Shown one piece after another: positions 34,572 to 42,317 of a DNA stretch of 64,000 bases. The stretch spans positions 1 through 64,000 of the forward strand of contig JASBVG010000062.1 of assembly GCA_030147505.1 (NCBI GenBank). The letters are read 5' to 3'. Under the pieces are notes generated by a model. That model was not told where the DNA came from. It did no database searches and was given only the letters and a program-made list of their open reading frames with translations. The DNA is from Tardiphaga sp. GTDB taxonomy: Bacteria > Pseudomonadota > Alphaproteobacteria > Rhizobiales > Xanthobacteraceae. The translations under genes were made by a program, and so were the position numbers. Position 1 is the first letter of the stretch. Every line of letters begins with the position of its first letter.

Positions 34572-35944
34572 ACACTCTTCATTTCGTTGAGAAGTGTCGG
34601 GATCAGTTCCGACACCGTGGGATGGACCGGGACAGCCCACTGCAGTTCAGTGTAATCCGCACCGGCATTCATGATGTCGAGAATGCCGTGAACCGCCTCG
34701 TCGCCTGATGTGCCGAGAATCGCGGCACCGAGAATCTTCTTCGTCTCCGCATCGACGATCACCTGCATCTTGCCGAAAGTCTCGCCTTTTTTCACCGCGC
34801 GGCCGACATGTGTCATCGGCCGTTCGCCGATCAGCAGCTTCCTGCCTGTTTGCTTCGCCTGCGTAGCCGTCATCCCGACACGCCCGAGCGGCGGATCGAT
34901 GAACAGCGCATAGCCGGGAACGCGATCGCTGACCTTCCGCGTCTGACCATCGAGAAGATTGGCGGCGATGATCTCGAAATCGTTGTAGGCGGTATGGGTG
35001 AAAGCGCCGCGACCGTTGCAATCGCCCATCGCATAGATGCCTGGGACATTGGTGGCGAGGCCATCGTCGACCTTGATATAGCCGCGCTCATCCGTCGCCA
35101 CGCCGGCCTTGTCGAGACCGAGATCATCGGTGTTCGGTCGTCGCCCCACGGCCAGCAACACGTCGCTGCCGATAACCTCAGGCGCGCCCTCGGTGCAATC
35201 GACCCCGACGGCAACGCCGTCCGTGTGCGCCCTGAAGGTGATGCATTCGGCGCTGGTCCGAACGTGAATATCTTCGGCTTCCAGAATCTCGCGGATCATT
35301 TCGGAAATGTCCGGATCTTCGCGCGACACCAGACGCGGTCCCTTCTCGACTACCGTGACCTCGGCACCAAACCGGCGATACATTTGCGCGAATTCGAGAC
35401 CTATGTAGCTGCCGCCGACCACCACGAGGTGTTTCGGCACGCGATCAAGCTTCAGCATGCCGCTATTGGTGAGATAAGGCACATCGTTCACACCCGGAAA
35501 ATCCGGGATCACCGGGCGGCCACCGACATTGATGAAGATCTTTGGCGCCGTCAGCAGCGTGTCGCCAACGCGTACGGCATTTGCAGATTCAAAGCGCGCA
35601 TGATCATCAAACACAGTGCAGTTCGCCATCTTGCGCAGCCAGCCCTCAACGCCATTGCGCGAATCCATGATCACCTTGTCGGCCCGGGCTTTGATGCGCG
35701 CCATATCGATGCGCACCGGCGTGTCGATCATCACGCCGTAATCGGCGCCACGCCGGGCAAGATGCGCGGCATAGGCACTCGCCACCAATGTCTTGGTCGG
35801 TTTGCAGCCCGTATTGACGCAGGTGCCGCCGAAGAGATGGCGCTCGATGATCGCGACTGCCTGCCCGGCAGCAGTCAGACGGCCCGCAAGTGGAGGACCG
35901 GCCTGGCCGGCGCCGATGATGATGGCGTCGAAATTGCGTGCCAT
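34568..35944 (-). CDS. FAD-dependent pyridine nucleotide-disulfide oxidoreductase (mercuric-reductase-like)
   Basis: A 458-residue group I flavoprotein disulfide reductase. It has an N-terminal FAD motif (IIIGAGQAGPPLAGRL), the redox-active disulfide GGTCVNTGCKPTK, an NAD(P) motif (VVVGGSYIGLEFAQ), AMGDCNGRGAFTH, and the C-terminal dimerisation domain with HPTVSEL. The terminal Cys pair of true mercuric reductases is absent, and no mer genes are near, so the substrate is open. ATG 35944 (MARNFDAI) gives the correct N-terminus; 18 extra upstream residues are rejected. Confidence 0.9.
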   Translation of the reverse strand: MARNFDAIIIGAGQAGPPLAGRLTAAGQAVAIIERHLFGGTCVNTGCKPTKTLVASAYAAHLARRGADYGVMIDTPVRIDMARIKARADKVIMDSRNGVEGWLRKMANCTVFDDHARFESANAVRVGDTLLTAPKIFINVGGRPVIPDFPGVNDVPYLTNSGMLKLDRVPKHLVVVGGSYIGLEFAQMYRRFGAEVTVVEKGPRLVSREDPDISEMIREILEAEDIHVRTSAECITFRAHTDGVAVGVDCTEGAPEVIGSDVLLAVGRRPNTDDLGLDKAGVATDERGYIKVDDGLATNVPGIYAMGDCNGRGAFTHTAYNDFEIIAANLLDGQTRKVSDRVPGYALFIDPPLGRVGMTATQAKQTGRKLLIGERPMTHVGRAVKKGETFGKMQVIVDAETKKILGAAILGTSGDEAVHGILDIMNAGADYTELQWAVPVHPTVSELIPTLLNEMKSV

Positions 35945-36032
35945 GTTGAAGCAAGCTCCAAAACGGATGCTGAGTTTGATTTCAGACCATATCGGCACAA
36001 AATGCGAGCGGGAAGACGGCGCCCCGCACTGC

Positions 36033-36953
36033 TCAAGCCGCGGCTACGGCAAAGCCGATGCGCGGGAAATGAACGGCCACGACGCCGACCTCCGGGTCGT
36101 CGCGCCGGATCACGACGCGTTCGCGATTGGCCGCAAGACATGTGCCCTCCACGGTGTCGAAGCCCCAGTCGGTCGGCGTCACCGTCAGCCGTGTCCCGAC
36201 CGGCCATTCAGATGCGACATCGTCGACGGACTCCGGATCAGCAGTGCGTGCCACATCGAGCGCTGCATCCGGCGTCATCGTCTCACCGCTGCCGTGCCCG
36301 AGGCCGGCAATACGGTTCATCCATGCCAGCACACCTGGATGGTCAGACAGGTTCTCGCCGTCGCGGAGATTGCCGCGCGCATACCACAGCGGGTGATAAA
36401 CGGCGATATCCGCCAGCGAAGGCTTCTCACCCAGGATAAAAGGGCCACCCTCGGCAAGACATTGATCGATCCAGTTCAGATGATGTCGAAACTGATCGCG
36501 CAACGACGGCACGCGCGGGCGCATCTTGGCGCTGTTCCAGCCATCAAATTTGTCCGCGGTGAATGTGGCACGATCAGCATGCAGTTCCGGTGGAAACCGA
36601 TCGCCGTTCAAACCGAACACGAGACCGAGCGAGGTTGCGAACAAGGTCTGGTCGGCCCAACCTGCGATCATGTCAGCACGACCACGTGTTCCGTGCGGAT
36701 ACAAGGTGGGATCGGGAAAGCGTTGCTCGAGTTCGGCAAGGATGAGCCGTGTATCGCAATAGATGTCGGTGCCGATCTGCAGCACGGGAATGCGGCGATA
36801 GCCGCCGGTCAGCGGCACAAGGTGCGGCTTCGGGGCCACGCGTGGTTGCTCGACAGAGGACCAGCGCAGGCCCTTCAACCCGAATGCGACCCGGACCTTC
36901 TCGGCAAATGGCGAACGCGGATAATGATGAAAGATGAAATCCCGCGTCGCCAC
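36033..36953 (-). CDS. Glutathione S-transferase family protein with C-terminal extension
   Basis: A 306-residue protein, longer than the usual roughly 210. The N-terminal thioredoxin-like GST domain (FIFHHYPRSPFAEKVRVAFGLKGL, IPVLQIGTDIYCDTRLI) and the helical domain (FILGEKPSLADIAVYHPLW) end near residue 225. About 75 further residues (GTRLTVTPTDWGFDTVEGTCL ... VVAVHFPRIGF) look like a small beta domain of unknown role. The likely start is GTG at 36951-36953 (MATRDFIFHH), because upstream codons up to ATG 37022 are basic and unlike the family and overlap the next gene. Confidence 0.82.
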   Translation of the reverse strand: MATRDFIFHHYPRSPFAEKVRVAFGLKGLRWSSVEQPRVAPKPHLVPLTGGYRRIPVLQIGTDIYCDTRLILAELEQRFPDPTLYPHGTRGRADMIAGWADQTLFATSLGLVFGLNGDRFPPELHADRATFTADKFDGWNSAKMRPRVPSLRDQFRHHLNWIDQCLAEGGPFILGEKPSLADIAVYHPLWYARGNLRDGENLSDHPGVLAWMNRIAGLGHGSGETMTPDAALDVARTADPESVDDVASEWPVGTRLTVTPTDWGFDTVEGTCLAANRERVVIRRDDPEVGVVAVHFPRIGFAVAAA

Positions 36954-36972
36954 GTCGAGGAGTATCCGCCTG

Positions 36973-37179
36973 TCAGTGTTTTGTCGCCGACGGCGCGTCC
37001 TGCATCGCTTCGAATTCAGCAAGCGGATAGACGAGCCCGTCCGGGCTCGTGATCTCGATGTCCCAGCTGCCGTCTTCCAGCAGCTCCTTGGCTTTCTTGA
37101 CGGCGCCCGCAGCGTTGTCGCGGCGGAGTGATACGGTACCGGACGTGTCAGTCCCTTTGACGAAGAAAGGCAAGTTCAT
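36973..37179 (-). CDS. Small conserved-type hypothetical protein
   Basis: A 68-residue soluble protein of unknown function (LRRDNAAGAVKKAKELLEDGSWDIEITSPDG). The AAGGGAGG ribosome-binding site directly abuts the ATG at 37177-37179, which is too close. The TTG two codons later would have a spacing of about six bases and may be the real start. It is 19 bp upstream of the GST gene on the same strand and probably co-transcribed. Confidence 0.65.
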   Translation of the reverse strand: MNLPFFVKGTDTSGTVSLRRDNAAGAVKKAKELLEDGSWDIEITSPDGLVYPLAEFEAMQDAPSATKH

Positions 37180-37290
37180 CCTCCCTTAGCAAATCTACTG
37201 TCCGCGACGTCATCGCCGCGTCACACGACATCTGATCACAAGCGGATGCGTAGCGCCAGCAACTTGGGAGGCGATGGCAGTACGGTAACT

Positions 37291-38571
37291 TCACAGTTTC
37301 GCGCGCTGCGCCGCCGGGCCCGTCAGCGCGAAGAAGATCAAAGCGCCAGTGGTCAAACATACCGCCATGACGATCAACACGGCTGGTAGCCCATAATAGG
37401 CTGCGACCGGGCTGGTAATCGACTGCATCACAGCCGTTCCCAGGAAGAAGGCCAGATTGGATGCGGACAACGCCTTGCCGATATTATCGGGCGTGACAGC
37501 CTGGCGGACCATGGCATAAACGAGCGGCTGCATGGAGACGAGGAAGCCGAACGTCACAAGCAAGACGCTATCGACAGCCACCGGCACCAGCGGAACACCG
37601 AGCAGCCGCGCCAGTGGATAACCGGGAGCACCGAGCGCCATCGTCAACAACAGGACGGCGGCAATCAGATGCACGCCGAGCAGCAGCACGCGCCGATGGC
37701 CGAACTTGCGATCGATGACGCCAGATACCGCCGGCGCCACCACCAGCGCGAGGGTGAACAGCAGTAGTACATTGCCGGCTTCGATACGCGACAGACCTTT
37801 GATGGTCATCAGCCAGGGGCCGGCCCATATTCCCCGCAGCACGAGCTGCATGGCCAGCGAGACGAAAGCAAGAATGATAATCCCGCGGAGCGCCCGCGAC
37901 AGGCCGAGACGCACCACCGAAGCCATTTCAGCGCCGAGTGCCCGCGGCTGCCCATTGGGTCGCGCCACAGGTACGATCACCGCAATCAGGGCCGCCACCA
38001 CAACGGCCGCAGCAGCCGCGGTCCAATAGCCGGCGCGCCAGCCCCAATGCTCGACGATATAGGCCAGCGGGCTTGCCGAAAGCAGCAGACCGGAATTGCC
38101 GAAGGACAGGATGACCCCCGACCACAAGCCGAACTGCCCTGGCGTCAGACGCTTGGCCGCGAGCGTGATCGGGCACATCAGCATGCCCGATGTCGCCATT
38201 CCGATCGTGGCTTGCGAGACGAAGAAGGACAGCGGTCCGGTCGAGAAGGCAGCGATCGCCGCGCCGACAATCGTGCCCGCAAACAGCACCAGAGACACCG
38301 AACGAATGCTGTAGCGATCCAGCGCAACACCGATCGGTATCTGCAGCATGGCGAAGAAGAAATGATAGGCCGAGGTCAACGCCGCCAAGGTCTGCGGCGT
38401 AACGCCAAGATCTGGCGCCATCACGTCGATCGCCAAAGCCGGCGTTGTCCGCAGCATGTTCGACAACACATGGCCGCAGGTAAGAATCAGCAATGCCGCC
38501 ATCAGCGCCACGCTCACACGCGGCTCGGCAGCTTCGGGCTTTACGGGAGACAGGGTTTCAGCGGCAGTCAT
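37291..38571 (-). CDS. MFS transporter
   Basis: A 426-residue major facilitator with 12 hydrophobic segments. The loop motif IGVALDRYSIRSVSLV follows helix 2 and 3 as expected. It begins with ATG 38571 and a short polar tail. A hairpin separates it from the upstream molybdoenzyme gene, and about 110 bp separates it from the small gene downstream. The substrate is unknown. Confidence 0.88.
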   Translation of the reverse strand: MTAAETLSPVKPEAAEPRVSVALMAALLILTCGHVLSNMLRTTPALAIDVMAPDLGVTPQTLAALTSAYHFFFAMLQIPIGVALDRYSIRSVSLVLFAGTIVGAAIAAFSTGPLSFFVSQATIGMATSGMLMCPITLAAKRLTPGQFGLWSGVILSFGNSGLLLSASPLAYIVEHWGWRAGYWTAAAAAVVVAALIAVIVPVARPNGQPRALGAEMASVVRLGLSRALRGIIILAFVSLAMQLVLRGIWAGPWLMTIKGLSRIEAGNVLLLFTLALVVAPAVSGVIDRKFGHRRVLLLGVHLIAAVLLLTMALGAPGYPLARLLGVPLVPVAVDSVLLVTFGFLVSMQPLVYAMVRQAVTPDNIGKALSASNLAFFLGTAVMQSITSPVAAYYGLPAVLIVMAVCLTTGALIFFALTGPAAQRAKL

Positions 38572-38595
38572 GATGATGCTCGCCTACGAGAAAAT

Positions 38596-38630
38596 GTCGC
38601 AGGCGACAACCGCCACTTAAGCAGTGGCGG
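38596..38630 (-). terminator. Tandem hairpins between the FdhF/YdeP-type gene and the MFS gene
   Basis: A perfect 8-bp stem (CCGCCACT / AGTGGCGG, 38610-38630) adjoins a 5-bp stem (GTCGC / GCGAC, 38596-38607). On the minus strand it lies 28 bp after the molybdoenzyme stop and is followed by a short T-containing stretch, consistent with a terminator. Confidence 0.45.
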
Positions 38631-38657
38631 TCATGCATGAACCATGCTGCACCGCAG

Positions 38658-40946
38658 CTAGGCTGCAGCGACGATCTTCACCGGCACCGACTTGTAGGCC
38701 GGCGTACCCGAGCGCGCATCATGCTCGTCGAGAGCAACCAGCACATTGGCTTCAGGATAATAGGCCGCGATCGAGCCTCTCGGAATGCCATAAGCCACCG
38801 CCGTGAATCCGCGCATGGCGCGAACCAGGCCGCCGGGTGCGTCCAGCACGACGTCGATGACATCGCCGTGGGCGAGACCACGGCTCGCCAGATCCTCGGC
38901 GTTGACGAAAACAATGTCGCGGCGTCCGGTAATGCCGCGATAACGGTCGTTCATGCCATAAATGGTGGTGTTGTACTGGTCGTGGCTGCGCAAGGTCGTC
39001 AGCGTCAGCGCATGCTGGTGCGGACCATCCTCATAGACTCCCGGAAACACCAGGAACTCGGCCTTGCCACTCGCCGTCAGCCATTCGCGTTCCGAAGCGG
39101 CATTGCGCAAGCGGAAACCGCCGGGCTTCTTGATGCGCTCATTGTAGTCCTTGAATGCCGGAAACACCGCCTCGATAGCGTCGCGTATCTTGTTGTAGTC
39201 GGCAACGAAATCGAGCCAATCCACCTTGGTGTTCGGCAGCGTGGCGATCGCCATATCGGCTACAATGCGAGCCTCCGAGCGCAGATGCTCCGACGCCGGC
39301 TGCAACCCACCCCGCGAGCCGTGCACCATGGACATCGAGTCCTCGACGGTAACGAGTTGTTTGCCGGTCGCCTGCACGTCGATCTCGGTGCGGCCGAGGC
39401 AAGGCAGGATGATCGTTTCCTTTGCGATCAACAGATGTGAGCGATTCAGCTTGGTGGCGATATGCACGGCGAGATCGAGGCTGCGCATCGCCGGGTGGGT
39501 GACCTCCGGATCCGGCATCGCGACTGCGAGGTTGCCGCCGAGCGCGATCAGTGCCTTGGAGCGGCCGTCGCGGATAGCCTTCACCGATGCGACTGCATCA
39601 TGCCCATGCGCCCGCGGCGGATCGAAGCCGAACACGCGCTTGATGCCGTCGAGCAATGCATCATTCGGCACTTCCGTGATGCCGACAGTCCGATCCCCCT
39701 GCACATTCGAATGTCCGCGCAACGGCGAGATACCGGCGCCCGGACGGCCGAAATTGCCGCGCAGCAGCAGCAGGTTCGCGATGTATTGCACATTCGCAAC
39801 GCCGTGGCGGTGCTGGGTGATCCCCATGCCGTAATTGATGATGACACTCTTTGCGTTGGCATAGATGCGCCCGAGATGCTCGATCTCGGCACGCGTCAGG
39901 CCGGATGATTTTTCGATCGTCTCCCATGATGTTGCGTCGAGATCCGCCAGCAGATCGTCGATGCCTTCGGTATGTTCGGCGATGAAAGCGCGGTCGAGCA
40001 CATCCGGTCCGCCGCCCGCACGGCTTTCCGCGTCGAGCGCCACCACTGCCTTCATCATGCCCTTCAACACTGCGAGGTCGCCCCCGACCTTGATCTGGCA
40101 ATAGACCGACGAAAGCTGCGTTGCATGGCCCGTCAGCATTTCCGACGGATGCTGCGGTGAGATGAACCGCTCGAGCCCGCGCTCGCGCAGCGGATTGATC
40201 GAGACGATGGCCGCACCGCGTTTGGAGCAGGCGCGCAGCGTATTGAGCATGCGTGGATGATTGGTGCCGGGATTATGCCCGATGCAGAAAACCGCATCGG
40301 CGTGATCGAAATCCTCCAGCGTTACCGTGCCCTTGCCCATGCCGATGGATTGCGGCAGGCCGACGCTGGTGGCCTCGTGGCACATATTGGAGCAATCGGG
40401 GAAATTGTTGGTGCCGTATTCGCGCACGAACAACTGATACAGAAACGCCGCCTCGTTGGAGCAGCGGCCCGACGTATAGAACTCCGCCATATTGGGATCA
40501 GGGAGCGCCCGCAGGCCGGCACCGATACGTGTCATCGCATCCTCCCACGAGATCGGGAGGAACCTGTCGCTTGTGGCGTCATAAGCGACCGGATGCGTCA
40601 GGCGGCCCTGATTCTCCAGATCGTGGTCATGCCATTCCCACAACTCGCTCACCGTATGTTGCGCGAAAAACTCCGGTGTGGTGCGCTTGGCGGTTGCTTC
40701 CCAAGCCACCGCCTTGGCGCCGTTTTCGCAGAACTCGAAGGACGAGGTGTGTTTCGGATCTGGCCATGCACAGCCGGGACAATCAAAGCCTGTCGGCTGA
40801 TTCATCGTGAGCAGGCCGCGGGTCTCATCGACCACCGCGAGCTGGCTTCGTACCGCATCGGCCACGGCACGCAGGGCGCCCCAGCCTCCTGCCGCGCTCT
40901 GATACTCACCGACACCTTCGACCTTTTTTCTGACCAACTCAGCCAT
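38658..40946 (-). CDS. FdhF/YdeP-family molybdopterin oxidoreductase
   Basis: A 762-residue cytoplasmic molybdo-bis-MGD enzyme of the YdeP type (formate-dehydrogenase-like; E. coli YdeP is linked to acid resistance, activity unresolved). The family motif FDCPGCAWPD (Cys56, Cys59), EFYTSGRCSNEAAFLYQLF and the MGD contacts (GHNPGTNHPRML, SINPLRERGLERF) are clear. There is no selenocysteine and no classical four-Cys cluster. GGAAGGG precedes ATG at 40944-40946 by six bases, so this start is preferred over upstream ATGs. It is divergent from an Old Yellow Enzyme gene. FdhD, often needed for such enzymes, is not in the window. Confidence 0.92.
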   Translation of the reverse strand: MAELVRKKVEGVGEYQSAAGGWGALRAVADAVRSQLAVVDETRGLLTMNQPTGFDCPGCAWPDPKHTSSFEFCENGAKAVAWEATAKRTTPEFFAQHTVSELWEWHDHDLENQGRLTHPVAYDATSDRFLPISWEDAMTRIGAGLRALPDPNMAEFYTSGRCSNEAAFLYQLFVREYGTNNFPDCSNMCHEATSVGLPQSIGMGKGTVTLEDFDHADAVFCIGHNPGTNHPRMLNTLRACSKRGAAIVSINPLRERGLERFISPQHPSEMLTGHATQLSSVYCQIKVGGDLAVLKGMMKAVVALDAESRAGGGPDVLDRAFIAEHTEGIDDLLADLDATSWETIEKSSGLTRAEIEHLGRIYANAKSVIINYGMGITQHRHGVANVQYIANLLLLRGNFGRPGAGISPLRGHSNVQGDRTVGITEVPNDALLDGIKRVFGFDPPRAHGHDAVASVKAIRDGRSKALIALGGNLAVAMPDPEVTHPAMRSLDLAVHIATKLNRSHLLIAKETIILPCLGRTEIDVQATGKQLVTVEDSMSMVHGSRGGLQPASEHLRSEARIVADMAIATLPNTKVDWLDFVADYNKIRDAIEAVFPAFKDYNERIKKPGGFRLRNAASEREWLTASGKAEFLVFPGVYEDGPHQHALTLTTLRSHDQYNTTIYGMNDRYRGITGRRDIVFVNAEDLASRGLAHGDVIDVVLDAPGGLVRAMRGFTAVAYGIPRGSIAAYYPEANVLVALDEHDARSGTPAYKSVPVKIVAAA

Positions 40947-41001
40947 CGCGAGCCCTTCCAATTCCCAGCCCATATGGCCGCCGTTATTCCGTCTCGTAGC
41001 A

Positions 41002-41026
41002 CTATTCGCTGCATTGCAACGAATAG
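41002..41026. promoter_or_regulatory. Inverted repeat with 11-bp spacer between the YdeP-type and OYE genes
   Basis: CTATTCG and CGAATAG flank 11 bp (CTGCATTGCAA) in the divergent gap. The arm spacing matches the T-N11-A layout used by LysR-type regulators. A second dyad, CTATC-GTCT-GATAG, lies at 41100-41113 near the OYE start. Confidence 0.45.
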
Positions 41027-41133
41027 ACTTTCTCAACTTTCATTGACCGGCGGTGTTTGCGTATTGGACGTTGCGCTTGTTGAAACATAATCTTTGCACC
41101 TATCGTCTGATAGATTTTTTGAATGGAGCTCGG

Positions 41134-42243
41134 ATGTCCTCGTCACTGTTCGTCTCGTTGCAAGTCGGCCCTTTCACATTGAGCCATCGCGTTGCCATGG
41201 CGCCGCTGACGCGCATGCGTGCGGAGAAATCATCGCTGGCCGCCCGCGCGCTCAATGCCGAGTATTACGCGCAGCGCGCCAGCAAAGGCGGCCTCATCAT
41301 TGCCGAAGCCTCGCAGGTGATCCCCGAGGGACAAGGCAGCCCGAACACGCCGGGTATCTATTCAAAGGAACAGATCGCCGGGTGGAAACAGGTCGTCGAT
41401 GCAGTCCACGCCAAGGGCGGAATCATCTTCCTGCAGCTCTGGCATGTCGGCCGCGTCTCGCATTCCTCGCTGCAGCCCGGCGGCAAGCTGCCGGTTTCGG
41501 CCTCGGCGATTGCCATCAACGCCACCACGCGCATCGCTTCCGGCGAGGCCGTGCCTTATGAAACGCCACGCGCGCTGGAGACGAACGAAATCCCGGGCAT
41601 CATCGAGGCCTACCGGCAAGCCACACACAATGCCCGCGAAGCCGGGTTCGACGGCGTCGAGGTGCATGGCGCCAATGGCTATCTGCTCGAACAGTTCCTG
41701 CAGACTCGCAGCAATCAGCGCACCGACCAATATGGCGGCTCCATCGAGAACCGTGCCCGCCTGCTGCTGGAAGTGACGAAGGCCGTGGTCGATGCCTGGA
41801 GCGCCGATCGTGTGGCAGTGCGGATTTCACCCTATGGCGTGTCGAACGATTCCGGTGAAGCCGATCCCATGCCGCTTTACAGTCACGTGGCCCGCGAACT
41901 CAACAAGCTCGGCCTTGCCTATCTGCATCTCGTTGAACCGCGCACCAGCGGCGTCGGCCGCGCGGAAGTATTCCACGAGAATGTCCCGAAGGCCTATGAG
42001 CTGTTCCGCCCACTTTGGAAAGGTGTGCTGGTCACAGCCGGCGGCTTCGACGGCGCCTCCGCCGAGGACGCTGTGGCATCGGGCAACGTTGACATCATCG
42101 CCTTCGGCCGCCCTTTCATCGCCAATCCGGACCTGCCGGAACGCATCAAGCTGAAGGTTCCGTTCACCCCTTATAACCGCGCCACCTTCTATGGCGGCGA
42201 GGAGAAGGGCTACACGGACTACCCGTTCCATCAGGCCGTTTGA
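41134..42243 (+). CDS. NADH:flavin oxidoreductase, Old Yellow Enzyme family (NemA-like)
   Basis: A 369-residue FMN (beta/alpha)8 ene-reductase that reduces activated alkenes, nitro compounds or other electrophiles with NAD(P)H. It has VAMAPLTRMRA, the substrate-binding FDGVEVHGANGYLLEQFL (His-x-x-Asn), RTDQYGGSIENRAR and FGRPFIANPDL. GGAG five bases before ATG 41134 sets the start; the 27 upstream residues allowed by the frame are rejected. It is divergent from the YdeP-type gene with two dyads between, hinting at electrophile- or redox-responsive control. Confidence 0.95.
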   Translation: MSSSLFVSLQVGPFTLSHRVAMAPLTRMRAEKSSLAARALNAEYYAQRASKGGLIIAEASQVIPEGQGSPNTPGIYSKEQIAGWKQVVDAVHAKGGIIFLQLWHVGRVSHSSLQPGGKLPVSASAIAINATTRIASGEAVPYETPRALETNEIPGIIEAYRQATHNAREAGFDGVEVHGANGYLLEQFLQTRSNQRTDQYGGSIENRARLLLEVTKAVVDAWSADRVAVRISPYGVSNDSGEADPMPLYSHVARELNKLGLAYLHLVEPRTSGVGRAEVFHENVPKAYELFRPLWKGVLVTAGGFDGASAEDAVASGNVDIIAFGRPFIANPDLPERIKLKVPFTPYNRATFYGGEEKGYTDYPFHQAV

Positions 42244-42275
42244 TTTTGGAACGCCATTCCCGGCGGATACGCAGA

Positions 42276-42298
42276 ACCACGGCTTCCCCCGCCGTGGT
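42276..42298 (+). terminator. Hairpin terminator after the OYE gene
   Basis: ACCACGGC and GCCGTGGT form a perfect 8-bp stem with a 7-nt loop, 32 bp after the OYE stop; the following sequence (CCTGTGTTAATTT) is only moderately T-rich. Confidence 0.5.
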
Positions 42299-42317
42299 CC
42301 TGTGTTAATTTGCCGTC

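Noticed and set aside
34568..35944. Mercuric reductase (merA)
   Set aside because: Lacks the C-terminal vicinal Cys pair and the N-terminal heavy-metal domain, and no other mer genes are nearby.
34808..36439. 543-residue plus-strand open frame
   Set aside because: Antisense to the flavin disulfide reductase and GST genes; low-complexity His/Arg composition.
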